Assembly (NCBI RefSeq): GCF_042453785.1
Contig: NC_091677.1
Span: 33,401,001 to 33,465,000, forward strand
Source of the DNA: Malus domestica
Taxonomy: Eukaryota; Streptophyta; Magnoliopsida; Rosales; Rosaceae
Direction of reading: 5' to 3'
DNA length: 64,000 bases
The translations under genes were made by a program, and so were the position numbers. The number at the start of each line of letters is the position of its first letter. Position 1 is the first letter of the stretch. The notes beneath the pieces were generated by a model. It was not told the origin of the DNA. It saw nothing but the letters and a program-made list of their open reading frames with translations, and made no database searches. Positions 1-10,910 of the stretch are shown here, piece after piece.

Positions 1-2121
1 AAGCAGCTGCCATAACCCCTTGGGACCAAAATTTCTTTGGTACATTCATTTGTAGCATTAGTGCTCTTGTTTTTTCAAGTAAGTCACAGTTTTTGCGTTC
101 GGCTACACCATTTTGTTGAGGTGTGCCAACACAACTTGTTTGATGCATGATGCCATGAGTGCTTAAATATTGTTTCATGATATGGGACATATATTCGGTG
201 CCATTGTCAGACCTTAAGGTTTGAATTTGAGAGGAGAAATGGTTTTTAACAAGGTTATGAAAGTCCTTAAATACTTCCATAACTTCATTCTTAGACTTTA
301 GAAGATACAACCACGTGACTCAAGAGAAATCATCAACAAAGATCACAAAATACTTATAACCATTAAAAGATTCACTAGTTGGTCCCCATACATCTGAATG
401 AACTAGTTTAAAACACTTACTAGCCCTGGACAAGGAAAAGTTAAAAGATAATCTAGTGGCCTTAGACAAGTGGCATGTTTCACATGAAATAGCATCCTTC
501 CCTAAGTTTGGAAATAAAGTTGACAAAATGGGTGGAGAATGGTGAGCTAAACGTTGATGCCACAATTGATTATCTTGAATGAGATTGAACTTGGCTTGGA
601 ATCCTCTGGGATTGCTTTTTGATATGTAATAGAGACCTTCTAAATAAAACCCTTCACCAATCGTCTTCTTGGTGGCACAATCCTAAAAGATGACATTGTG
701 AGGAGAAAATATAGCTAAGCAATTCAAGGTATTTGTGATCTTTCCCACAGATAGAAGTTGAAATGGGAAGGAAGGTACATACAAAGCCATTGATTCAATT
801 TCATCTGACATTATTTTTATTTTTTCCTTTCCTAAAACCTTTACACTTTCACCATTTGCAATTGAAACTTGGGAAGGATTAGTGAATTTTTCAAACTTTT
901 GAGACTTAGACACATGGTTAGTCATATGATCTGTGGCACCCGAATCTACAACCCAAAAATCATGCAACATATTTATTTTAAGAGCAGTTTTAAAGGCTTT
1001 CATGATACCTTGCATGTTCTCTTGGGGTACGGGTTTCGTGTCTGCCAAGAAACCCGCAAACTTGCCGAGCAATGTCGTCGTGTTCCCTTTTCCTATGCTG
1101 TCTGCACGGTCAATTCCAGCCTCTCCTTTCTTGCCTTGAATGTAAGACATAAACTCATTCATGAGTTCAGTTGGATTCGCTGTGAAGTTCTTGAATTGAT
1201 CAGACCCATTAGAGTTGGAGGCAGACGCATGATTTGCTCGATGTGTAGTACGATTCACCCTTTGTAAACCCTTGTTGTCCTTCATGAAGTCAGGCTTTAA
1301 TTCTGGGTGTAAAATCCAGCATGTGTCTTTAACATGACCTATATTGTTGCAGTGTTGACACTTCAAGTTCGAATGTTTTCCTTTGTACTTTCTCTCGTTG
1401 GTTAGATAGACCCTAGCCTCAGGTACACTGGCCATTATACCCATGTTCATGACTTTCCTCCTTACTTCTTCACGTTGGATTGTTGCACATACACTGGTGA
1501 AGGAAGTTCAGTGTTCATGAGTATGTGACATCGTAAATCTTCATACGTTGAATCGAGACTGGACAAGAGGCGAAATATCTTGTCTTCTTCTGCTTTCTTT
1601 CGTAGCAATGCTGCATCGGTTGTATGAGGGCGATAAATTTCCAACTCATTCCACATGTTTTTCATGCTTCCTAGGAGTTGCACAAACGGCTTGCCGTCTT
1701 GTTGCAGATCGGAGATGTCCTTCTTTAATTGGAAAACCCTTGCAGCATTGTTCTGGCTGTCATACATTTCGTTGACCGCCTCCCATAGCTGGTATGAAGA
1801 TTCAGAGTAACTGAATATTTCAGTTAATTTCCGTTCCATGGAATTCAGGAGCCATGACATAACTAGCTGATCCTTGTTAAGCCAGGATTCATAGGTTGGT
1901 GAGGAAGCATCAGGTATTTTGATGCTTCCATTTATGAACCCTAACTTGGACCTTCCACATAGAGCCAGAGGCACTGCTCTCGACCAAGGCAAGTAATTAA
2001 ACTCATTCAACACGACTGAGCTTAATCTTTGATTTGGGTTGACATCCACCTCATGCACATTCATGGAGGAAATCACATGTGCACTTTCAGCTTCTAATCC
2101 TAACGAATTGTCTTCGGTCAT
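1..2121 (-). pseudogene. copia gag-pol polyprotein, broken
   Basis: Gag starts at 2121 and has a UBN2/Retrotran_gag-type domain. Near 1480 a one-base frameshift ends the gag frame at 1462; the other frame carries on through a CCHC knuckle (C-x2-C-x4-H-x4-C, about 1355-1310) and the protease motif DSGATDHM (about 940). An in-frame TAG at 685-683 interrupts the frame just before the pre-integrase domain (motif WHQRLAHH, about 560), and a TGA at 322-320 interrupts the integrase after VDDFS. Downstream, the frame still shows RSDNGTEY and the PQQNGVAER region typical of a copia integrase core. Reverse transcriptase and RNase H would lie left of the window. Two stops and one frameshift indicate an old, inactive copy. 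Confidence 0.85.
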
Positions 2122-2180
2122 TTTGAAGATTGAACACGCTCGCTCGGATAGTAGTACAGCAGAGGCAGGTTAGATTTCCT

Positions 2181-2192
2181 GCTCTAATACCA
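2181..2192 (-). other. Primer-binding site of the copia element
   Basis: The minus strand reads TGGTATTAGAGC, one mismatch from the plant consensus TGGTATCAGAGC complementary to the 3' end of initiator Met tRNA. It lies a few bases inside a probable LTR end (CA at 2197-2196) and upstream of the gag start at 2121. Confidence 0.75.
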
Positions 2193-2195
2193 CGT

Positions 2196-2490
2196 TGATT
2201 TTCAAAGTATGTTTTGTATTTTCATCATAATATCATTACAATTGTACAACAATATATAAGGAGATTGACTCCTTGATTTACACCACAAAGGTGGCTTAGG
2301 GAAGACAACCGACCAAATGGTTTAGGGAAGACAAGCTCCTTGAATTAAGGAGTTGACACAAAGTTGATTGACACAAAGTTGTGATTGACACAAGATTGAT
2401 TGACACAAAGTTGTGATTGACACAAAGTTGCTTCCAATAGAAGTCATGAGTGATCATTGGTCTGGTGCTTTGGGTGAAACCAATTCCCAA
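2196..2490 (-). repeat. Probable 5' LTR of the copia element
   Basis: The terminus next to the PBS is CA on the minus strand. A TATA-like run lies near 2250-2262, and a short degenerate repeat of GATTGACACAAAGTTG spans 2345-2435. The outer end cannot be fixed because the partner LTR is not in the window. Confidence 0.4.
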
Positions 2491-2698
2491 GGTGTGTACA
2501 GGGGATACATATTCACCGCAGCATAACTAGCATTTTCAACTTCATGTTGCCAAGTTGCAAAGAACAATCCAAAATAAGGCAACCTATTTCAGGATTCGCC
2601 CCGCCTTACAAACTTGCTTCCCATTGTTATTGTCATTATATATTAAAAGTTAATATGATTTGTGTTGCACTAACAAATCATTTTTTTTAATTATGCAG

Positions 2699-4069
2699 GT
2701 TACACAGAATTATCAATGCTTGACCAAACTTGCGAAAAACAGGACATCTTTCAAACCAACAGTAGCATGGATGGAGTACGATAATGTTAGTCGCAAGCAC
2801 ACAAAATTTCAGAGAGCAATAATAATCTCTTTTTGTTCTCCAACACTATTGAAAACCTTGGTTGTTTGGGAAGAAAGAATTAAAGTCTTGCATGAGAAGA
2901 TTGTTGCATCAAATTATTAATAGGGAATTTGCATACTTCTACGTATAACATTAATTAATTAGAGTTCATTTATGCAGGGTGCATGGTCTTTTGCAAAGGA
3001 AACATACAAATTGAAGGTCAGTAATTTTCAGGTTCTTTAAAATTCAATCTTTTTCAAGGACTAATGTTCAATAATCTCATTAAAATATAACCCAACGTGA
3101 ATAAAAACAAAAATCATTTTATAGATCAAAGATGAATTAATTATTTAAACTGGCATTCGTGTGTTCAACTTTGGAACATGCAGTATGTGGAAGACGCATT
3201 TGGTGAAAATGTGGATGATTCTATCAACAAGAATACCTACAACATCTCTAGTCCTGACGATTTGGATGCACTGCATGCCATCCTATGTGTGAGTTCACAG
3301 TGTAAATTTTAATCATGAGCGCTCAAGCCCTAACTAGTTACACGTGTCACAATTACTTACCTCAGTTTATTTCTTCATGTAGACCGTGGATGTGGTTATT
3401 GATGAAACATACACTTGGGATCCAGTTATGTACAATTCATCAACGTTTCTGCAAAATATAAACGTGGAAGATCATTCTTGTTTTGCTTTCCTCTCTAACC
3501 AAAGCATTTGGAGATACGATAAAAGAGTTCAGAACTCAACTGCCCTTGGTGAGTGTTTTTATACATATATTGCATTCTTTTTTATATTTAACGTTGAATT
3601 TTTTATTTTTTTAAAGGCAATTAAAATAGGATAACGATTTGGTCTTAAGCAATTGAAATAATAATTTCACTGTGTGCTTTATATTTTAATGAATAATTAT
3701 TTTCTATACCTTGTTATCGTTGAAATATTATTTTTTTATACTTGAAAAATAGTGCATAATTGGCATCTGTATTTGCATGTAAAGACTGGTACAATGGAGC
3801 AATCTCCCAGCCTCAACTGGTCTTAGCAGATCTCATTGAAGTACTGTTCCCTACCGGAAATTATACAACAACATACTTCAGGAATATTGCAAAGGTACGT
3901 AGATCATCGTCTGATAAAATCGCATAAAATCGATTTTTTTTTTTTTTGTAAAACTCGTAGATTTAAGCATCTGAACATGCAGGATGACGGGCTTGTGAAC
4001 ATAACTTCTGAAATGTGTGACAGAGATATCTCCTCTGCAATGGAGCCTACATTACCAGCTTGTGCATAA
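2699..4069 (+). CDS. Class III periplasmic-binding-protein-like protein, 3' exons only
   Basis: Six exons join in one frame with GT-AG introns: 2699-2785, 2978-3016, 3184-3288, 3383-3548, 3785-3894 and 3983-4069 (TAA). Together they give about 197 residues. The exon starting at 3383 contains [12 protein letters not shown], and the next contains [18 protein letters not shown]; this looks like the C-terminal lobe of TroA/BtuF-type (class III) periplasmic binding proteins, where a binding-site loop is followed by a 'P-x-LVL-x-DL' helix. Plants have a poorly characterised secreted-type family of this kind, and the molecular role is unknown to me. The first exon opens directly after an acceptor, so upstream exons and a start codon are missing. 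The copia element sits about 200 bp upstream. Either it inserted in an intron and the 5' exons lie left of the window, or the gene is truncated. The remaining exons carry no internal stop. Confidence 0.6.
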
Positions 4070-5310
4070 CTTGCTGGTTGCATTTTTCTATTTCAATTTG
4101 TGGCCGTTGAATTTTCCCTCTACAAGTTTTATGACATTCTTCTGCTCTATTGCTTTAGTCAGTTACTTTTTTAGAAGTTCAAAGGTATAGAAGGGTTAAA
4201 TTTCTTGAAATATCATTGTTAAATTTCTTATTGTAACATGGCCAAAGGCCCACATAATAATACTAGTATTAGTTTTTCTGCAAGTGCCTTCGCATATGTA
4301 AAACGATTCTTTTTTATTTTTTATCACAACGTGCTACGAGCAAGTTACAGTTTTGAGTGCATTAATCTTTGCAATCACTCATATTTGAAAAAATAATAGA
4401 AATTGGTTCTTTTGTTTTTTTTTTTTTTTTGCACACCCTCTGAACTCATTTGTTCAACTTACTATTGTAGCAAAACAAAATCTTGTCAATATTATTCTGC
4501 AAAAAGAATACTACTATTACTACTTTTTAAATAGGTTTATTTTTAGTTACATTCTTTAAAACTCGATTTTTGATCCAATTTTCTATCTTGAAATTCAAAA
4601 GCTGTCATTTTACTCCTTGCAAAACAATTTTGACATAATAGACAAAATCTCATAAGTAAAGCAAATATGGAGACTTAATGTGCAAAGTGACAACTTTTGA
4701 GTTTCAGGAGAAAAGTAAAATCAAAGTCGAGTTTCAGTAGGTGTATCTAAAAATAAGCTTTTTAAATATTGACATGAACTTTTGATCATATTATTTTAGT
4801 GCAGATGTTGGCATTGTCATATTAGTTAGAACGGATGTCCTTCTCACTATGCACTCGAGTTCGAATCTTCCTCATTACAGTTTAGATTAGTTCAAATCTT
4901 CCATCACTATGTACTCCGCAATATATGAAGATCCTCTTATGTTACTGATTCTCATATACTCTACATAATCAACAAGAAATTATTTTGATTTCACCTGCAA
5001 GTCTGCAACTCCCGTAAATGTCCAAATAAAAACCTACAAATAGAAACCTCCTAGTAAAACGCAATCCCAAACAAACTTTAGTAATTCGTCCAAAACGAAA
5101 AATCTATGCAATGCCATTGCTCGAAATTCATATGATACACAACTGCAATACAATATTTACACAAATTGGTCCTTTTAAAGATCTATAAATAGCAAAATAA
5201 AGCAAAAGATCCAAGAAAAACATATAGAAATCTCGATCTGGCCAGCCTAATGGCAAAAAAGATTGTCCCAAAAAAGATCGAAGCGGATACTAAGATGCAT
5301 GGACGGACTT
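4070..5310. other. Convergent intergenic region, no gene seen
   Basis: AT-rich sequence between the 3' end of the binding-protein-like gene and the 3' end of the ALIS gene, which converge here. It holds only homopolymer runs (for example T-rich near 4420) and the presumed 3' UTRs. No open frame with coding character was seen. Confidence 0.5.
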
Positions 5311-8165
5311 CTAGTATATGTGTCCTCCTGATGCACTCCTGTTCCAAGACAAGTACGATATATCCCCAAGAGGCCTGCACAAAAAGGGCGAAACAATTTC
5401 AAGCACATCTCAGTAGTAGCTTGGGCATAGATACAACACTGCCGATTGTGTTCGATATATAGGGACAGTAATCCACTAAATATTGGTTTCGTAGAGGAAT
5501 TGATCCATTTTAGCAAAAAGACCAGTGTAAATTTACCGTAATTGTCTAAAATAGAATCAAGTTTTAGTTGATCATTGCAGACTGTATGACCTGTGAAATA
5601 ATTCACGTACCTTGGCTTGATCAGATAGAGAAGTAGGAATGCTAGAGCCAAGAACAAACACAGCCCACCAACAGTAAGGTATGCCACGCCTAGTAGATAA
5701 TTCTTTCCGCCAATCCAGCTTGCAGTTGAAAGTACCAACTTCTTATTGCCACGGAAGCTGTAGGTGTTATAATTATTCTCTATTGTCACAGTTACTACAG
5801 CATCGGCTTCAAGGTCCACTTCTATTCTCCCGTACAGTTTTCTGAAAGTTGGCAATGCTGCAGTTCGCATCCAAACCATAAGATCTTCTTGTTCACTCAG
5901 CTGTTGATCGCAGAACAAGAAAAGGATATTAATTTAAAGCAACAAAATAAGGATGGCAAACAAGGGGAACAAAAGACAGAAAGTAGGTGAGAAGATTTAC
6001 AGGTATGCTAGAATTCAGTTTTGCTCCTCCAATCAAACCCTCGCTCTGAAAATTCTTAGGATAGACGTCTGAGCCAAATTTGTTCTTTTGGTCACTTTTC
6101 CATGTGATGTCCTTTTTGCTGACTCCTAGTTGTTTGTTATTCACTGAAAACTTGTATGTGTCGTTAAACAAACTCCATGCAACGAGACCACACGGAACAA
6201 TTACACCCTTTGTTGTATAGCGTTCAGGAGCACAGTCATCTGTTTTATTTTCATTGGACTTGCTCCGCAATTGCTTGTCGCTTCTACTTTTAACATATCT
6301 GGAAACAATAATAAACATACTACATAAGAAACAGAATCATAGTATTTTAGAAATTCAGAACTAGAGGGATAAGGGGAGAGGGGGTCGGTGGGGGATGACG
6401 TTTTATAGTGTGGCCTTTTCAAGTTCCTAATAAAAGTTTTCTAAAATTCCTGTAATAGAAATGCTACACATATAAAATGCTACAGAAATGATGTCCCAAG
6501 TAAACTGACAACTTCATTTTTCCATCTAAATAAATTCTACACACAAATGTAGGCATCATCATCTCTACATATACTCTGATTAGACAGAGTAGCACCACGA
6601 ATCAGGTGGCAGGTGAGTGTTTTAACTTGTCGAACATACCCTCAAGAATAACCTACACTGGACAGAAATGATTTGGTTTTCCTTTTAGTTTCAGATAACA
6701 ATTACAGTTCATCATTCGCATTTACGGGTATGTATCCACATATTGCAGGAAAATTTGACTACCTATGGAAATTGTCTGTAAGGGGACCTCATGTTTATTT
6801 TCAGATGTTTGGTGCACAGTACTGGCAAAGAGAAACAGAGGTTTCATGCCCCTTCCATGAATGTTTTATATCAAACAGCCATGTTCATGTCCATGCCATA
6901 TATTCCATACGAAAAAAAATGATAGTTGACAAGAAAATTTTTACATACCGGCGATGATTCTGATAGAAGTGATCAAGCTGGTAGTAAATGTAAACAGGAG
7001 ATTTCATTTGTTTCGGAATCTGAAAAACCACCAGTAAACGCACATTATCAGAAGTATGTCTTATCAGCCAAGAAAAGCAGATAAAGACTTTGCAAAATTA
7101 GCCTAAACATGACACTGGCTGAGGATCGTACTTACAGTGAGTCTCCTAATGCATGTCTTGTTAGTTTTACTACTCTGAATATATGCAAGCATATTATCCG
7201 CATATTTAAGAGGAATGCAATCTTTGTCATAGTGGTGGACGACTTCCACCACCTGCATGTTAAACAAGGCAAAGTTTAGTTTCATGCTCAAGAATAATCA
7301 GCCGCCACTGTCCAAACTTCACGATAAGCACTACATAAAGGATGTGAAGATATAATACACGCTCTGATGCAAATAAGGAAGCAAGTCCAATTGGTATAAA
7401 GACAATGCCGATGGCGACAAATATTAAAATGACCTGAAATCCAAAAAGGAAACACATTTAGAAACCAAAACACATAACACTGAAGCAAAATCTGCAACTG
7501 AAAAAAAAATAAATAAATAAATAACAAAATGCAGTGTAACCTATACCGACGCTGGTGTTAAAATTGGTTTGCAAGCTGGAAGCTCTTGCTGTGTGAACTT
7601 GGAATCTGTAATGCATCATAGCATGCACCAAGCATATTACTTTCGTTAGAATAACGCTTTAACACCATCCCAAAGGGACTGGATTATGCCCAATGAAAAT
7701 CTAACTGCATCGACTTTTATCTGTTTTTATATGTTTTCATGAATATATAGAAAATATGTTGCTGGATTCCTAGAAGAAAAGGTTGTGGTTTCTTCATAAA
7801 CCAAATAAATTACCCAAGTGGATAGAACCCTCCTTTTTAACCCATTGCATCCCATCTTCGTACCCTCCCACTTTCCCCTAGTTTAGATGAATTTAGTGCT
7901 AGATTATTCTATCGTATGTCAAATAATTACCAAATAAAGCACAATGAAGAAATAAAACATCCACATTCAAGCGTCCAAATAAAAGTTAAGCCGAAAAAAA
8001 CGATGGGAAAATGAAAAGTAAACCAAATTACATAAACAGAGACATGCATTCATGCTACACAAAGGGAGAATGAAACAAAAGGGAGTTAGAAAACGAACAT
8101 TTGGGTTTTCTGGATTTCTTTTTGGTAGAGGAGGTTGGATTTGAGGCTCCATCTTTTGCTTCCAT
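5311..8165 (-). CDS. ALIS: ALA-interacting subunit (CDC50/LEM3 family)
   Basis: CDC50-family proteins are the beta subunits of P4-ATPase phospholipid flippases; they are needed for ER exit and activity of the ALA ATPases. Eight exons in minus order: 8165-8099, 7605-7547, 7433-7359, 7252-7136, 7019-6949, 6298-6001, 5900-5611, 5374-5311. All junctions keep frame and give 346 residues, close to the plant ALIS length of about 350. Visible features are a Lys/Arg-rich cytosolic N terminus (KKKSRKPKYSKF), TM1 at about 43-63, a large exoplasmic loop with paired cysteines and N-x-T sites (for example NDTYKF), the conserved block with LVAWSLFND and WMRTAALPTFRKLYG, and TM2 at about 298-322. The tail (LSWNRSASGG) matches plant ALIS1-like members. 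The ATG at 8165 is chosen because it precedes the basic region and splices in frame. No lesion was seen. Confidence 0.93.
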
Positions 8166-8587
8166 CTCCACGATCCCCTCCCTCTACAATGCCACTATTA
8201 TTCACACAACAAAATTTGATAAATTGAGGAAAATGGAAACAACCCTTTTGAATTCGACCAAAGAAATAAGAACCCTTTTGGAAATTTGGCAACTTTCTTT
8301 GTTCTACTGCAAATTTGGAAGCATGGGAGGATCAAAGTTTTTTCTTTTTGTTCGTTAATCTGAAATCCCACTTACCACTTCTTTTTCTTTTTTGATATTT
8401 TTGTGCTTTTTTTTGGGTAGTTGATTGGTGATTTGGTGTGGAAGGTTGTTAGGAAAGACAATGGAACGAAGGATCACATGTGTGCAGCGTGTGCATTTTG
8501 GTTGGTTTTTGTTTGATTTGGCAGGAGCGCAACAACCGGTCTTGCATCTCCTAAATCCCGACCTAGTCGTCCTACCAGTCGTATGTT
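8166..8587. promoter_or_regulatory. ALIS 5' flank, cut short by the duplication edge
   Basis: Sequence upstream of the ALIS start codon, including its presumed 5' UTR and proximal promoter. The repeated SUS unit begins at 8588, only 423 bp from the ALIS ATG. Bases beyond that point are shared with sequence downstream of the other SUS copies. No clear TATA box could be assigned. Confidence 0.35.
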
Positions 8588-8593
8588 TATTCT

Positions 8594-10910
8594 TAGACAC
8601 TCTCCCTTTTCTTTTCTTTTTTTCGGTTGACAACGGGACATACGTTTAAAAAAAATAAATTATATAAGAATATAACGATACTATGACACTTTATTTATAT
8701 CTGCAACTAGGACGACAAAAAAAAGGAGTTTGCTAAAAAAAGATTGGACCCAAACTGCATGACAAATCCAAACGAGCCAAATCATCATCAACAAAATTCT
8801 TTTCACGATAAATATGACAAGTTTCATAAGACCAAGTTTGGCGCATAGAGGCACGAAAATTCAATTCTAAATTTTCCAGATGATGATTATCCACTTTTGC
8901 ATTTAAAATCAATTATACTGTGAGTAGAGAATCTGATTACACCATAATCTTCTTAATTTCTTCCATGCAAATTGCAGCCTAATAATGTGACACGCATTAT
9001 CTGACCTCGACCATTACACAAAAGCCAAAAACCCATGCTGCCGACTAGTTTATGAGGACTGCATTGAGAGGTTGATCACTCTCTTTTTATCCTTTTTTTT
9101 CTTGTCTTTAACTTATCACTTTTAATTTACTTTATATTTATTTTTGGTTGGATTAAACACCAGAATGATTATCAGAGATTTGATTTCCGTTATTTTGATT
9201 ACCAAGTACCAGATGATTCATATGTTTATTTATCATTTGATTTGATATCAAACACATCTATTTAATCTTCGTCATTGATATCAATCAAAGGGTGAGTGAC
9301 CATGTACTCTTTAGTCACCTAGTGAACAAAGAAACATTTTTGTTTCATATTTTCTCTTTATTTCTTTGTACTTATGTTATAGTTTCTAATCATAAGATTT
9401 AATAAATCAACCATAAACAAATAACAACATATGAGAGGTGGAGGAGAAAATATAATATAGTGAAAATCATAACCCCTATTCCACTAGTAAGACTGTCGGA
9501 GCATGACATGCTGAGCATATGATTTGAACAAGGATTATCTCCCTTATTTTTTCCTTCTCTTTTCTCCTCTTGTTTGAACGCTCAAGATTTCATCTTTGGA
9601 GAAAGAGGAAAAAAAAACAAAGAGTGAGAGAGAGAGAGAAGAAGAAGAAGAAACTATGAGAGGAAGTGAGGGAGGAGAGGAAAAAAGGGAAGGAGAGAAC
9701 CCCCGATAGTTATAGAGATTAAGGAGAGAGTGTGCTTAAAAAGTAGAGTAATGTTATTCATACCATATTTTTATACCATATTTTCATACCACCTTAGGTG
9801 ACATCTGATGTGGACTGCCACATCATTTGAAAATTTTGCAAAAGCCAAGGAAAAGAAGGAGAAAGACTCGTCGTATACCACAATTATCATTTAATTAACT
9901 AGTTTTTCTTAATTATTAGTTTATTAAATAATGAACTAAATTTAAAAATCTGATTAATTAAATGATGTGGCTGTCCACAAATGCCACCTAAGGTGGTATG
10001 AAAATGTAGTACAAAAACATGGTATGAATAACATTACTCTAAAAAGAAGAGATTGTTAATTATAAGTACTTTTAATATTTAAAATTAAAATTGATCGATG
10101 TGAGCAGGACAAATTGGTATTACAATATCTCAATATTTTTAATACATTGATTGAATTGGATTAAATTGTTATGGCAGATGAATTGAAGAACTGAAAATGG
10201 TATAATAATTTAGTCAGAAAGTTTAATTAATCACCATGTAGTGTCATTGAGTAAATCTTAGATGTGGATTACACTAGTTAAGTAGGGCAGTGTTATTTCC
10301 CTCCATTTTTTTATTTCACCGAGTTCAAATCCTACTCCCTCTAGATTATACTAAACTAGAAAATATCGTCTTGTAAAAAAAAAAAAATATTGAGTTCATC
10401 GTGCATAAAATCACAAAGTGTAAATGAACCAACACCGAACTATTATGTTGAAAATATGAATTGAAAGCCTCACGAACTGTAAATTTGGTATAATTTTATT
10501 ACATAGAAACAAACTTTCATGCTTCAATGGTTATGCAACAATAATTCTTCTTTGCAGATGAATAATAGGGAGTTAATGTATAGGAAACAGAAGAGGCAGT
10601 ATTGCAGTTGGGTAGCTCAAATGGCAATCCTCGATCAAGCTCCCTTTATTTGACCTTAACTTCCAAACAACCTGAAATTATGCAGTGAAGAACTTTTTTC
10701 AGTTTATGCTGGCTTTAAGGAAAACATTGAAAACAAGCCGTTTGTGACGATCTTACTCTTTACCTTTGCAATAGAGACTGTGAGCGCCTTGTGCTGCACA
10801 TCAATTATTTGTTGTTAGTTTTGGATGAAGAGTACAATGTGATTAGAGAAATACGAGAGGTCATGTTAACAGATGCATTTTAGAACGATAAACATGCATT
10901 TAAGACGTGT
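8594..10910. other. Spacer downstream of SUS-A; no gene
   Basis: Non-coding spacer homologous to 14625-16610 and 20714-22725. It has a GA-rich purine tract (about 9595-9700) and a MITE at 9744-10041. The part nearest SUS-A (about 10490-10910) probably holds its 3' UTR. No coding frame was seen. Confidence 0.6.
9744..10041. mobile_element. MITE present only in unit A (~298 bp)
   Basis: Terminal inverted repeats of about 20 bp (TAGAGTAATGTTATTCATAC and its complement) with a second inner inverted block around CCACCTTAGGTG / CCACCTAAGGTGG. Flanks share a short A-rich duplication (AAAAG). Units B (about 15757) and C (about 21887) have the uninterrupted empty site at the same position, so the insertion happened after the duplication. 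Confidence 0.8.

Larger units (their letters stand above)
1..2490 (-). mobile_element. Ty1/copia LTR retrotransposon, partial, decayed
   Basis: The minus strand shows, in copia order, a gag domain, a CCHC zinc knuckle, a protease, a pre-integrase domain and an integrase that continues past base 1. A primer-binding site complementary to initiator Met tRNA (TGGTATTAGAGC, 2192-2181) follows an LTR end near 2196, so the 5' LTR lies to the right. The outer LTR boundary near 2490 is a guess because the other LTR is outside the window. Integrase before reverse transcriptase is the copia arrangement. Several stops and a frameshift make it non-autonomous. Confidence 0.85.
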
